A DNA stretch of 42,624 nucleotides from positions 1-42,624 of the forward strand of contig JAPYOO010000012.1 of the NCBI GenBank assembly GCA_029938135.1, given 5' to 3'. Below, piece by piece: positions 34,948 to 42,624 of this stretch. This DNA is from Bermanella sp. Lineage in GTDB: Bacteria; Pseudomonadota; Gammaproteobacteria; Pseudomonadales; Oceanobacteraceae. Under the pieces are notes generated by a model. The model worked only from the letters and a program-made list of their open reading frames with translations. It searched no databases and was not told where the DNA came from. Every line of letters starts with the position of its first letter. The stretch's first letter is position 1. The translations under genes and the position numbers were made by a program.

Positions 34948-35005
34948 CGTTAACAAAAAGCGCAAGCGGTCGCTGAAAAGCATGCCGTTTAGCTTGGTGT
35001 TAATT
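34948..35005 (+). other. integron attC site 4 (short)
   Basis: CGTTAAC-AAAAAGCGC at the left and GCTTGGTGTTAATT at the right; G/TT at 34999. Arms CAAGCGG and CCGTTTAGCTTGG pair with an internal loop. About 58 bases, near the lower end of attC lengths; boxes deviate slightly from consensus. Confidence 0.55.
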
Positions 35006-35086
35006 TTGATGGCATAAGGCGGTAGTCTTTAAACGTAATTATCTAATTGGTATATTTAGCATGCGCAAAATTCAAGAGATAGCATT

Positions 35087-35644
35087 GTGAAAATAAACAT
35101 TCGTAAGTTTAAAGAAGGTGATGCACAAAAATTCCAAGAAGCGGTATTGGAATCCGTTGAACACCTTTCAATGTGGCTACCTTGGTGTACACCAAATTAC
35201 AGTATTGAAGATGCTAGTGAATGGGTAGCGTCGGCTGCTGATACTTGGCAAGCCGGAACGGATTACCGCTTTGTTATCGAAGACGCTAAAACACTTAAAA
35301 TTTTAGGCTGTGTCGGAATCAATCAGGTTGTGCCTCAACACAAAGTTGGGAACCTTGGATACTGGGTAAGAAAATCTGCACTGAATCAGGGTGTGTGTAC
35401 TCAAGCGGCTCGCCAAGTCGCTGCATTCGCGTTTGAGCAACTCGGATTTAAGCGGTTGGAGATTCATGTGCTAACTGACAATGACGCTAGCAATGGGGCC
35501 GCGTCCAAGTTAGGTGGGGAATACGAAGGCGTTTTCCGCAATAAATTATTATTTAATGATAAATCCCTACCAGCAAAATGTTATTCGATTGTTCCGGCTG
35601 ACTATGAAGTGAAAGTGTCTACGGTGACTAGTATTTACCAATAG
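35087..35644 (+). CDS. GNAT acetyltransferase of the RimJ/RimL type
   Basis: 185 residues, GTG start. It opens with NIRKFKEGDAQKFQEAV, followed by LSMWLPWCTP and the acetyl-CoA-binding region YWVRKSALNQGVCTQAARQV; then RLEIHVLTDNDASNGAASKLG and YEGVFRNKLL. These are hallmarks of N-acetyltransferases of the RimL group, acting on protein N-termini or small amines. It is the last gene before rpsP. It may be a final cassette, since it begins after attC 4, but no attC follows its stop. Confidence 0.85.
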   Translation: MKINIRKFKEGDAQKFQEAVLESVEHLSMWLPWCTPNYSIEDASEWVASAADTWQAGTDYRFVIEDAKTLKILGCVGINQVVPQHKVGNLGYWVRKSALNQGVCTQAARQVAAFAFEQLGFKRLEIHVLTDNDASNGAASKLGGEYEGVFRNKLLFNDKSLPAKCYSIVPADYEVKVSTVTSIYQ

Positions 35645-35938
35645 CCACGCTATTTGTATTATCTGAGTCAATGGTGTCGGAGCGATTGATTTTCTGCGTA
35701 AATAACAATGTGGTCGCTGTATGTATTCAGTAAAAAAAGCTGCGCTAGTCAAAAATGTCCAGTCTACAGCGCCCGAATTACCTTGAAACCCTCTTAAATA
35801 CACGGCTAAGCGGCCTTCCATTCCCTGTTCAAACCCTATACAATACGCGCCCAATATCCGCCATCTGTCTTTTTGACAGTTGGTAAACAAATGGCAAGTC
35901 ATATTAACGCTTGCCCACAACGAAGAAGGTTCCGTCGT
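35645..35938 (+). promoter_or_regulatory. rpsP leader: promoter and 5' hairpin
   Basis: Contains a TATACAAT (-10 TACAAT at 35839-35844) with a weak TTCCAT 17 bases upstream (35816-35821), a small hairpin CTGTC-TTTTT-GACAG at 35865-35879, and the ribosome site GAAGAAGG before the rpsP start. No gene is seen in the first ~170 bases. Confidence 0.45.
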
Positions 35939-36196
35939 ATGGTAGTTATCCGTTTAGCTCGTAGTGGTTCTAAGAAAAAGCCGTTTTATCACCTTTCTGT
36001 AGCTGACCAGCGTTTTCCACGTGACGGTCGTTTCATCGAGCGTGTAGGTTTCTTTAACCCTGTTGCTCGTGGCGCTGAAGAAGCTCTTCGTGTAGATCAA
36101 GAACGCGTTGAATACTGGATGAGCAAAGGCGCTCAGCCAAGTGCACGTGTTGCTAAGCTTCTTAAAGATGCTAAGAAAGCACAAGTAGCTGCATAA
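35939..36196 (+). CDS. rpsP: 30S ribosomal protein S16
   Basis: 85 residues from ATG 35939, which has GAAGAAGG upstream and gives the family start [19 protein letters not shown]; the frame is open further upstream but that part is not S16. The segments [13 protein letters not shown] and [13 protein letters not shown] are diagnostic. Binds 16S rRNA during 30S assembly. First gene of the rpsP-rimM-trmD-rplS operon. Confidence 0.97.
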   Translation: MVVIRLARSGSKKKPFYHLSVADQRFPRDGRFIERVGFFNPVARGAEEALRVDQERVEYWMSKGAQPSARVAKLLKDAKKAQVAA

Positions 36197-36223
36197 TTCT
36201 GTTTGGTAATAAGACGTACTTTG

Positions 36224-36751
36224 ATGATTAAAACACCAGAACATCTAGCCATTATTGGCAAAATAACCGGCGTCTATGGCATCAAAGGTTGGCTGAAGAT
36301 CCAAAGTGATACTCAGCCAATGGAGAATATATTCTCTTACGGTGATTGGCAGGTTTGTATGAACGGCCAATGGACCACCGTTAAAGTGCGCAGCTGGCGC
36401 CCCCATGGTAAGGGCATTGTAGCGGCACTGGATGATTGTCAAGATCGCACATTAGCGCAGAAATACTGCCAATGTGAGGTAGCTATCCCACGGGATTTGT
36501 TGCCAACCGGCGAAGATGGCGAGTTTTATTACCATCAATTAGAAAAATTATTAGTGGTTACCACTAATGGCGAAGTTTTAGGGCGTATTGAAGAGCTTTT
36601 CAATACGGGGTCAAACGACGTAATGGTTGTGAAGCCTTGTAAAGAAAGTATCGATGGCCGCGAGCGCTGGGTGCCTTATGCAGACCAGTACTTAGCGGGC
36701 ATTAGCCTTGAAGATGGCGTTGTTAAAGTAGATTGGGATCCGGAATTCTAA
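36224..36751 (+). CDS. rimM: ribosome maturation factor RimM
   Basis: 175 residues from ATG 36224. N-terminal RimM domain ([17 protein letters not shown]) and C-terminal PRC-barrel domain ([13 protein letters not shown]...[22 protein letters not shown]). RimM helps mature the 16S 3' domain and binds S19. It lies between rpsP and trmD; its stop is two bases before the trmD start. Confidence 0.95.
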   Translation: MIKTPEHLAIIGKITGVYGIKGWLKIQSDTQPMENIFSYGDWQVCMNGQWTTVKVRSWRPHGKGIVAALDDCQDRTLAQKYCQCEVAIPRDLLPTGEDGEFYYHQLEKLLVVTTNGEVLGRIEELFNTGSNDVMVVKPCKESIDGRERWVPYADQYLAGISLEDGVVKVDWDPEF

Positions 36752-36753
36752 TC

Positions 36754-37533
36754 ATGCAGTTTGGCATTATCTCAATATTTCCAGAGATGTTCCAAGCGTT
36801 GACTGAGCAAGGCGTTACCGGCCGCGCAGTGAACAAGGGTTTGGTGTCATTTGATGTGTGGAATCCTAGAGATTTCACCACAGATAAACACCGAACTGTA
36901 GATGATCGCCCTTACGGCGGTGGTCCAGGCATGTTGATGAAGGTTGAGCCGCTAGAGCAAGCAATTGCTGCGGCCAAGGCCAAATTAGGCCCCCAAAGCA
37001 AAGTGATTTATCTGTCTCCGCAAGGTCGTACACTCGACCAAGCAGGGGCAGAGGAGCTGGCAGGACAGTTTTCCTCTTCACTCTCTAATGCTGAGAGCGA
37101 AGGTGGTTTGATTTTCTTGGCGGGCCGCTACGAAGGTGTAGACGAGCGTTTGATTCAAACGCATATAGATCAGGAATGGTCTATTGGCGACTACGTATTA
37201 AGTGGTGGTGAACTGGCCGCAATGGTGATGATGGATTCCATTATTCGCCTGTTGCCAGGGGTTTTGGGGCACGAATTAAGTGCGGTGGAAGATTCTTTCA
37301 CCGATGGCTTATTAGACTGTCCCCACTATACTCGACCTGAGGATTACAAAGGTCAGCAAGTGCCCGACATTTTGCTAAGTGGTAATCACAAAAAGATTAA
37401 AGAATGGCGCCTTAAGCAGGCGTTAGGGCGGACCTGGCAGCGAAGGCCAGATCTGCTAGAGCAAAGGTCGTTAAGCAAAGCTGAAGCGGCACTTTTGCAA
37501 GAATACATGCGCGAAGTTCAAGGCGACACTTGA
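36754..37533 (+). CDS. trmD: tRNA (guanine37-N1)-methyltransferase
   Basis: 259 residues from ATG 36754. SPOUT knot motifs are visible: FAIGRYEG-type segment as [13 protein letters not shown], and [15 protein letters not shown], which bind S-adenosylmethionine; the N-terminus [13 protein letters not shown] and [12 protein letters not shown] are typical. Methylates G37 of tRNAs to prevent frameshifting. Third gene of the operon. Confidence 0.97.
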   Translation: MQFGIISIFPEMFQALTEQGVTGRAVNKGLVSFDVWNPRDFTTDKHRTVDDRPYGGGPGMLMKVEPLEQAIAAAKAKLGPQSKVIYLSPQGRTLDQAGAEELAGQFSSSLSNAESEGGLIFLAGRYEGVDERLIQTHIDQEWSIGDYVLSGGELAAMVMMDSIIRLLPGVLGHELSAVEDSFTDGLLDCPHYTRPEDYKGQQVPDILLSGNHKKIKEWRLKQALGRTWQRRPDLLEQRSLSKAEAALLQEYMREVQGDT

Positions 37534-37562
37534 ACCAATCCGTAAAAACTTAGGAGCTAGCC

Positions 37563-37925
37563 ATGAGCAGCAAAAACAAGATTATCCAGGCCATCGAGTC
37601 TGCACAACTACGTACTGATATTCCTGAATTCGGCGCCGGTGATACCGTAATCGTTCAGGTTAAAGTTAAAGAAGGCGATCGTTCTCGTCTACAGGCTTAT
37701 GAAGGTGTTGTAATCGCGAAGAAGAATCGTGGTCTTAACTCTGCTTTCACTGTACGTAAAATCTCTAGCGGTGTTGGTGTTGAGCGTACTTTCCAGACTC
37801 ACAGCCAGCAGATCGACAACGTTGTAGTTAAACGTCGCGGCGCTGTACGTCAAGCTAAGATCTACTACTTGCGTGAGCTTAGTGGTCGTGCTGCACGTAT
37901 CAAAGAGAAGTTGGTTCGTAAATAA
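37563..37925 (+). CDS. rplS: 50S ribosomal protein L19
   Basis: 120 residues; [33 protein letters not shown] and the C-terminal [17 protein letters not shown] are diagnostic. Ribosome site TAGGAG seven bases before ATG. Last gene of the operon, followed by a strong terminator. Confidence 0.97.
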   Translation: MSSKNKIIQAIESAQLRTDIPEFGAGDTVIVQVKVKEGDRSRLQAYEGVVIAKKNRGLNSAFTVRKISSGVGVERTFQTHSQQIDNVVVKRRGAVRQAKIYYLRELSGRAARIKEKLVRK

Positions 37926-37956
37926 ACCCCGGTTTATCTGCGCATTAACAAAAAAA

Positions 37957-37985
37957 AGGGTCATTCGAAAGAATGGCCCTTTTTG
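37957..37985 (+). terminator. intrinsic terminator of the rpsP operon
   Basis: 10-base arms AGGGTCATTC / GAATGGCCCT around a GAAA tetraloop (one mismatch or G-U), followed by T5; an A-run precedes it. Confidence 0.92.
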
Positions 37986-38169
37986 CGTATAGGGATATAC
38001 GTATGCGAAGTCATGAGTGGTAGCATTGATATCGCCCAGTAAATTTACCTTAGTTTTTGCCTAAGACGGTTCACGATGGCAGATTATGGGAACTCTTTAC
38101 GGGCATAATGCTCTAACCTATAAATGTAGGCCACTTAACACTACTTATTCAGAGATTGAGATTATTATT

Positions 38170-38934
38170 ATGCGGATTATGTTACTAATTAGCGCCATGC
38201 TGGGTGCGTGTTTGGCATTGCAAAGCCAGGCTCAAGACGGCGAAAAAGTAAGTGTAGAAGAGACTATTGCCAGCGCGTTACGTGCTGCTCAACCAAACCT
38301 AGTGATGCAAAGTGCCACTCAGGTGCAGGGCCAAGCATTATACGAGGTTGAATTAACCTCGGGTGAAGTACTGTACACCACGCCAGATGGTCGTTTTTTC
38401 ATATACGGCTCTTTATTTGAAGCCGGCGAGAAAGGTCTGGTTAATTTAACGGCTAAACGTGGTGATGCCAAGCGTCAGAAGATGTTGGCATTAGTTGATG
38501 TTAAAGACATGGTCGTTTTTCAAAGCAAGGGCGAGCAAAAAGCCGTTGTTAGCGTATTTACGGATGTAGATTGTGGTTACTGCCGTAAATTGCACCGCGA
38601 AGTGCCTAAGTTAAATGAACTGGGTATTACGGTTCGTTATTTAGCTTACCCACGTGCGGGTGTTTATAGTGATGCAAGCCGTACTAAATTTACCGGCTCT
38701 TACAAAAAATTGAAGTCAGTTTGGTGTGATAGCGATCCAGCTGCCGCCATGAGCAAAGCTAAGGCCACGGGTTTTATTAAAGAAAACCTAGACTGTGAAG
38801 CCCCAATTGAAGCGCATTTGGCGTTAGGCGAGCAATTTGGTGTGCGTGGTACGCCTGCGTTAGTATTTGAATCAGGTGAATTGGTACCAGGCTACTTGCC
38901 TGCCGATCAGCTAGCTAAAAAACTGGGTCTGTAG
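38170..38934 (+). CDS. dsbC: periplasmic thiol:disulfide isomerase DsbC-type
   Basis: 254 residues from ATG 38170. Signal peptide ~1-21 (ending LQSQAQ). N-terminal dimerisation domain, then a thioredoxin domain with the CGYC active site at ~135-138 and the cis-proline loop GTPALVF near the C-terminus. A further Cys pair is present (WCDSD and DCEAP), matching the structural disulfide of DsbC. Isomerises wrong disulfides in the periplasm with DsbD. The frame opens at 38086 but the upstream part is not protein-like. Confidence 0.93.
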   Translation: MRIMLLISAMLGACLALQSQAQDGEKVSVEETIASALRAAQPNLVMQSATQVQGQALYEVELTSGEVLYTTPDGRFFIYGSLFEAGEKGLVNLTAKRGDAKRQKMLALVDVKDMVVFQSKGEQKAVVSVFTDVDCGYCRKLHREVPKLNELGITVRYLAYPRAGVYSDASRTKFTGSYKKLKSVWCDSDPAAAMSKAKATGFIKENLDCEAPIEAHLALGEQFGVRGTPALVFESGELVPGYLPADQLAKKLGL

Positions 38935-38944
38935 CCCGTAAAAA

Positions 38945-38968
38945 GCGCCGGACTACAGGGTCTGGCGC
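38945..38968 (+). terminator. probable terminator after dsbC
   Basis: 9-bp stem GCGCCGGAC / GTCTGGCGC with one G-U pair and a 6-base loop, followed by GAATTTTAATTT. Only a broken T-run. Confidence 0.6.
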
Positions 38969-39140
38969 GAATTTTAATTTATCCCCCCTTTTGCTGCCGA
39001 TTTTCCCCTTTCGTTACCTTTAAAGCCCTTAAAGCCCTCCAAATAAACGTGTCGTTGTGATACATTTAGCCCCAATTTTTCAAGCTCAGCCTTTCCTGCA
39101 ACTCATGCAGGTGCAAGGCAACAACAAACGGAGAGCAGGT

Positions 39141-40421
39141 ATGAAATCGCTTAAAGTAGGTATCTGTGGTTTTGGCACCGTTGGCGGTGGCACATTTAAC
39201 GTATTAACTAATAATGCCATTGAAATTGCGCGTCGTGCTGGCTGTGACATTACCGTCACACAAGTAGGCGCTCGTCGTGATAATAGCGATTGCGATACCA
39301 GCAATACCAGCATTACCCGTGATATTTTTGAAGTAGCCCGTAATCCTGAGATCGACGTAGTGGTTGAGCTAATTGGTGGTTACGACGTGGCTAAAGAGCT
39401 AGTAATGGAAGCCATTAAAAACGGCAAGCACGTCGTTACAGCGAATAAAGCGCTGATTGCCGTGCACGGCGAAGAGATTTTTGCTGCGGCCAAAAAAGCC
39501 GGCGTGTCCGTGGGCTATGAAGCGGGTGTTGCCGGCGGCATCCCTGTTATTAAAGCGATTCGTGAAGGTTTAGCGGCCAACAAAATTAATCGTGTAGCGG
39601 GTATCATCAATGGTACTGGTAACTTCATCCTGACCGAGATGCGCGATAAAGGCCGTGACTTCGCTGATGTATTACAAGAAGCACAAGATTTAGGGTATGC
39701 CGAAGCGGATCCAACCTTTGATGTAGAAGGCATTGATGCTGCACATAAGCTGACCATTTTGGCGTCTATTGCTTACGGTATTCCGTTGCAGTTTGATAAC
39801 TGCTTCACCGAAGGCATTGGCAAAATTACCCGTGACGATGTGGAATACGCCGAAGAGCTTGGTTACCGCATTAAACACTTAGGCGTGAGTTCACGCAGTG
39901 CCGCAGGCATTGATTTACGTGTACACCCAACGCTTATTCCTGAAAGCAACATGATTGCTAAAGTAGATGGCGTAATGAACGCCGTTGCTGTTAATGGCGA
40001 CGCGGTTAACGACACATTGTTCTGTGGCCCAGGCGCCGGTGCAGGCCCAACGGCATCAGCCGTAGTCGCTGATATTATCGATATTGCCCGTGGCATTAAA
40101 GTTGAGCCGTTGTCTTACAACACACTCGATGATGTAAAAGTATTAACAATCGACGAAATTGAAACGTGCTACTACTTACGCATGCAAGCAAATGACAAAG
40201 CTGGTGTATTGGCGAATGTAGCTAGCATCTTAAGTAATAAGGGCATTAACATTGAAGCCATTATTCAAAAAGAACCTGCCACAGGCGAAAGCCTTGTGCC
40301 GGTTATTATGCTGACACACAAAGTACAAGAAAAAGTAATGAATCAAGCCATTAGCGAAATTGAAGCGCTAGGCGATATTAATGGTTCTGTTACGCGTATT
40401 CGTGTTGAACACTTAAGCTAA
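39141..40421 (+). CDS. hom: homoserine dehydrogenase
   Basis: 426 residues from ATG 39141, with GGAGAGCAGGT directly upstream. N-terminal NAD(P) fold VGICGFGTVGGGTFNVL; catalytic domain with VTANKALIA, AGVAGGIPVIKAIREGL, INGTGNFILTEM and DPTFDVEGIDAAHKL; C-terminal ACT domain (from ~350, MQANDKAGVLANVASILSN) for threonine feedback. Reduces aspartate semialdehyde to homoserine. Followed 57 bases later by thrC. Confidence 0.97.
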   Translation: MKSLKVGICGFGTVGGGTFNVLTNNAIEIARRAGCDITVTQVGARRDNSDCDTSNTSITRDIFEVARNPEIDVVVELIGGYDVAKELVMEAIKNGKHVVTANKALIAVHGEEIFAAAKKAGVSVGYEAGVAGGIPVIKAIREGLAANKINRVAGIINGTGNFILTEMRDKGRDFADVLQEAQDLGYAEADPTFDVEGIDAAHKLTILASIAYGIPLQFDNCFTEGIGKITRDDVEYAEELGYRIKHLGVSSRSAAGIDLRVHPTLIPESNMIAKVDGVMNAVAVNGDAVNDTLFCGPGAGAGPTASAVVADIIDIARGIKVEPLSYNTLDDVKVLTIDEIETCYYLRMQANDKAGVLANVASILSNKGINIEAIIQKEPATGESLVPVIMLTHKVQEKVMNQAISEIEALGDINGSVTRIRVEHLS

Positions 40422-40440
40422 TTTTTTTAATTCTAAACAC

Positions 40441-40461
40441 AGAGCCCCGTTAAAAGGGCTC
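40441..40461 (+). other. hairpin between hom and thrC
   Basis: GAGCCC / GGGCTC stem with loop CGTTAAAA, no T-run. Probably an mRNA stability or partial attenuation element inside the hom-thrC operon. Confidence 0.45.
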
Positions 40462-40478
40462 CGGTAGACTTGATTATG

Positions 40479-41879
40479 ATGAAATATATATCCACTCGTG
40501 GAAATGCTCCAGAGTTAAACTTTGAAGAAGTATTATTAGCCGGTTTAGCAGAAGACGGCGGCTTGTACGTTCCTAAAGACGTGCCACAATTTACTCAGGC
40601 CGAAATAGAATCTTGGCGTGACCTTCCGTACTCGGAACTGGCCCACAAAATAATATTACCGTTTGTAGAAGGTTGTGTGGAAAGCGATGATCTTAAAAAG
40701 ATTCTGGATGAAGTATACGCAAGCTTTGATCACAAAGCGGTGGCACCTCTTCAGCAGTTAGATCATAACGAATACGTGTTGGAATTATTTCACGGCCCCA
40801 CATTAGCGTTTAAAGATTTTGCATTACAGACTCTTGGCCGTTTATTGGATTACGTATTAGAGCGTCGTCATGAAAAAGTAGTCATCATGGGCGCCACCTC
40901 TGGTGACACGGGTTCTGCTGCCATCGAAGGCACTAAAGCGTGTCGTAACGTTGATATCTTTATTTTGCATCCGCACGGTAAGGTATCAGAAGTTCAGCGT
41001 CGTCAAATGACCACCGTTAAAGGCGATAATATTTACAATATCGCTATCAAGGGTAACTTTGATCAAGCGCAAGATATGATTAAGGCCAGCTTTGCTGATC
41101 AATCATTTTTGAAAGGCGAGCGTAAATTAGTCGCGGTAAACAGCATCAACTGGGCGCGCATCATGTCTCAGATTGTTTATTACTTCTATTCGTCATTGAA
41201 CCTAGGTGGTCCTTTGCGCCCCATGGCGTACTCGGTTCCAACAGGTAACTTTGGTGATATTTTTGCCGGTTACATGGCGAAAAAAATGGGCTTGCCCATT
41301 GAACAATTGATCATCGCGACTAACAGTAACGATGTATTGCATCGCTTAATGAGCAAAAATAAATACGAAGTGCACGAGTTGCTTCATACTATTACTCCAT
41401 CAATGGACATTGCGGTATCGTCTAACTTTGAACGTTTATTGTTTGATTTGTACGACCGTGACGGCAAAGCAATGACCGAATTAATGGGTCGCATGAACGC
41501 TAAAAAAGACGTAGTGAAACTGGATGAAGCTAAGTTGGCCAAAGCCCGTGAGTTGTTTGACAGCTACGCCTGTGATGAAGATGCTACGGTTAAAACCATG
41601 CAAGACGTATTTTCTGAAACCGGTTATTTATTAGACCCACACACAGCCGTTGGTGTTAAAGCCGCTCGTAGTGTTCGCCGTAATCAAAACATTCCTATGA
41701 TTACTTTGGGTACAGCACATCCGGTTAAATTTGAAGAAGCGGTAGAGCGTGCCGGTTTTGATCATCCAGCACTGCCACATCACTTAAAAGACTTGATGAC
41801 ACGCGAAGAACGTTTAGATGTACTGCCAGCAGATTTGGCTGAAGTGCATAAGTTTATAGCTGAAAAAACCTTTAAGTAA
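40479..41879 (+). CDS. thrC: threonine synthase
   Basis: 466 residues from ATG 40479, giving the family start MKYISTRGNAPELNFEEVLLAGLAEDGGLYVP; another ATG lies one codon upstream. The PLP lysine is in FHGPTLAFKDFALQ, and GATSGDTGSAAIEG and VPTGNFGDIFAGYMAKKMG bind the cofactor phosphate. Converts O-phosphohomoserine to threonine. Co-transcribed with hom; ends at a strong terminator. Confidence 0.97.
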   Translation: MKYISTRGNAPELNFEEVLLAGLAEDGGLYVPKDVPQFTQAEIESWRDLPYSELAHKIILPFVEGCVESDDLKKILDEVYASFDHKAVAPLQQLDHNEYVLELFHGPTLAFKDFALQTLGRLLDYVLERRHEKVVIMGATSGDTGSAAIEGTKACRNVDIFILHPHGKVSEVQRRQMTTVKGDNIYNIAIKGNFDQAQDMIKASFADQSFLKGERKLVAVNSINWARIMSQIVYYFYSSLNLGGPLRPMAYSVPTGNFGDIFAGYMAKKMGLPIEQLIIATNSNDVLHRLMSKNKYEVHELLHTITPSMDIAVSSNFERLLFDLYDRDGKAMTELMGRMNAKKDVVKLDEAKLAKARELFDSYACDEDATVKTMQDVFSETGYLLDPHTAVGVKAARSVRRNQNIPMITLGTAHPVKFEEAVERAGFDHPALPHHLKDLMTREERLDVLPADLAEVHKFIAEKTFK

Positions 41880-41906
41880 CCTTTAGAATTTCTATATAGG
41901 TTAACG

Positions 41907-41947
41907 AAAAACCGAAGTAGTGTTTATAACTACTTCGGTTTTTTTAT
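41907..41947 (+). terminator. intrinsic terminator after thrC
   Basis: 15-bp perfect stem AAAAACCGAAGTAGT / ACTACTTCGGTTTTT with a 7-base loop and a T-run of seven. Confidence 0.95.
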
Positions 41948-41990
41948 GTTTTTAAATTACGTCACTTTAAATTTATTGGGTAGATCATAT

Positions 41991-42624
41991 ATGACTGTTC
42001 ACATTCAACGTCGCCCAAGTGACGCTTCACTGCCATTGGTTGATCGTATTTTACAAGGGCGCGGTTTAACCCGTGATGCGCTGGCCTATAGCTTAAATGG
42101 TCTGGCCGATTTTAGTGCGCTTAAAGATATAGATAAGGCGGCGCAATTATTGGCGCAGGCCATTAATAAAAAACAACGTATTTTAATTGTAGGTGATTTT
42201 GATGTAGACGGGGCCACCAGTACTGCGCTGGCGGTAGACTGTTTACAAAAAATGGGGGCGGCGTGGGTGCATTTTTTAGTGCCAAATCGGTTTGAATACG
42301 GTTATGGATTGTCAGTGCCCATTGTCGATTTAGCGCAAAAAGAATTTCAGCCCGGTTTATTGGTGACGGTTGATAATGGTATTTCAAGTTTTGAAGGCGT
42401 GGCTCGTGCTAAAGAGCTGGGTATGCAGGTATTGGTAACGGATCATCATTTAGCCGCCGACAGTTTGCCCAATGCAGATGCTATTGTGAATCCGAATCAG
42501 CCCGGTTGTAAATTCCCCTCCAAAAACGCCTGTGGCTGCACGGTTATTTTTTATGTGTGCTGTGCGTTACGACGTCACTTAATTACTGCCGGTGTTGATC
42601 AAAACTCCCTGCCTAATATGGCGC
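41991..42624 (+). CDS. recJ: single-stranded-DNA exonuclease RecJ, 5' part (runs off the window)
   Basis: The first 211 codons are in the window; the frame is open to the edge. MTVHIQRRPSDASLPLVDRILQ opens the protein; motif I is VGDFDVDGATSTA, the DHH motif is VTDHHLAAD, and VDNGIS lies between. RecJ degrades 5' single strands in RecF-pathway recombination and mismatch repair. Position after thrC matches pseudomonads. An odd Cys-rich stretch near 42526-42570 is reported as a finding. Confidence 0.92.
   Translation, partial: MTVHIQRRPSDASLPLVDRILQGRGLTRDALAYSLNGLADFSALKDIDKAAQLLAQAINKKQRILIVGDFDVDGATSTALAVDCLQKMGAAWVHFLVPNRFEYGYGLSVPIVDLAQKEFQPGLLVTVDNGISSFEGVARAKELGMQVLVTDHHLAADSLPNADAIVNPNQPGCKFPSKNACGCTVIFYVCCALRRHLITAGVDQNSLPNMA

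Larger units (their letters stand above)
32000..35005 (+). mobile_element. integron cassette array without integrase in the window (CALIN)
   Basis: Four consecutive + strand units (TerB-like, broken PH-like, chorismate mutase, delta carbonic anhydrase), each followed by an attC-like site or its remnant: 32560-32662, 33218-33300, 33874-33967 (disrupted) and 34948-35005. An R'-like GTTATGG at 32000 marks the start of the first unit. Stop codons fall next to or inside the R'' boxes, as is normal in cassettes. No tyrosine recombinase IntI gene is present in the window. The array sits between the housekeeping genes ffh and rpsP and looks more AT-rich than both. Confidence 0.75.

Noticed and set aside
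35645-35720. attC after the GNAT gene
   Set aside because: AATAAC near 35700 has no matching GTTRRRY partner or arms within 150 bases.
40441-40461. Threonine-type attenuator or terminator between hom and thrC
   Set aside because: No T-run and no leader peptide rich in Thr/Ile; kept only as an intra-operon hairpin.

Overview
The window reads as chromosomal DNA of a free-living marine gammaproteobacterium near Pseudomonadales/Oceanospirillales. Evidence: the block rpsP-rimM-trmD-rplS-dsbC-hom-thrC-recJ, ffh with ypjD and corB beside it, a DegS/AlgW protease followed by a NIF3 gene, and an MksFEB condensin operon. No tRNA, rRNA, CRISPR array or prophage was seen. Genus-level assignment is inference.

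Layout. 1-4.5 kb: a COG2509-type flavoprotein behind a duplicated promoter/start module, an LpxL-like acyltransferase, a SpoU-family RNA methyltransferase, an NTP_transf_6 protein with no obvious start codon for its N-terminal helix, and dodecin. 4.5-10 kb: a four-PAS hybrid histidine kinase downstream of degS, separated by a nested hairpin leader. 10-16.2 kb: NIF3, then a UrtA-like lipoprotein whose stop directly abuts a second hybrid histidine kinase, then a CbiX/SirB-type chelatase. 16.4-22.3 kb: mksF-mksE-mksB without the MksG/JetD nuclease. 22.3-27.4 kb: small genes (secreted protein, YkgJ-like, PII-like YqfO domain, two NUDIX enzymes, DUF3135, gamma carbonic anhydrase, DUF1289) and purT. 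27.4-31.3 kb: corB, ypjD and ffh. 35.9-42.6 kb: ribosomal protein, tRNA modification, disulfide isomerase, threonine synthesis and partial recJ.

The most notable region lies between ffh and rpsP (about 31.26-35.9 kb), where accessory DNA interrupts housekeeping genes. It holds palindromic intergenic elements followed by what I read as an integron cassette array without an integrase (CALIN). attC-like sites (R''/R' boxes with folded arms) follow a TerB-like membrane protein, a PH-domain-like gene broken by a one-base frameshift, an exported gamma-class chorismate mutase and a delta-class carbonic anhydrase; a GNAT acetyltransferase comes last. All cassette genes are on the + strand. Two sites (32560-32662 and 33218-33300) are good, one is short, one is disrupted and one may be collapsed.

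A second theme is tandem duplication of promoter-plus-leader modules, seen upstream of the flavoprotein (126-331) and of the NUDIX gene at 23826 (23834-23979). In both cases each copy keeps a candidate -35/-10 pair.
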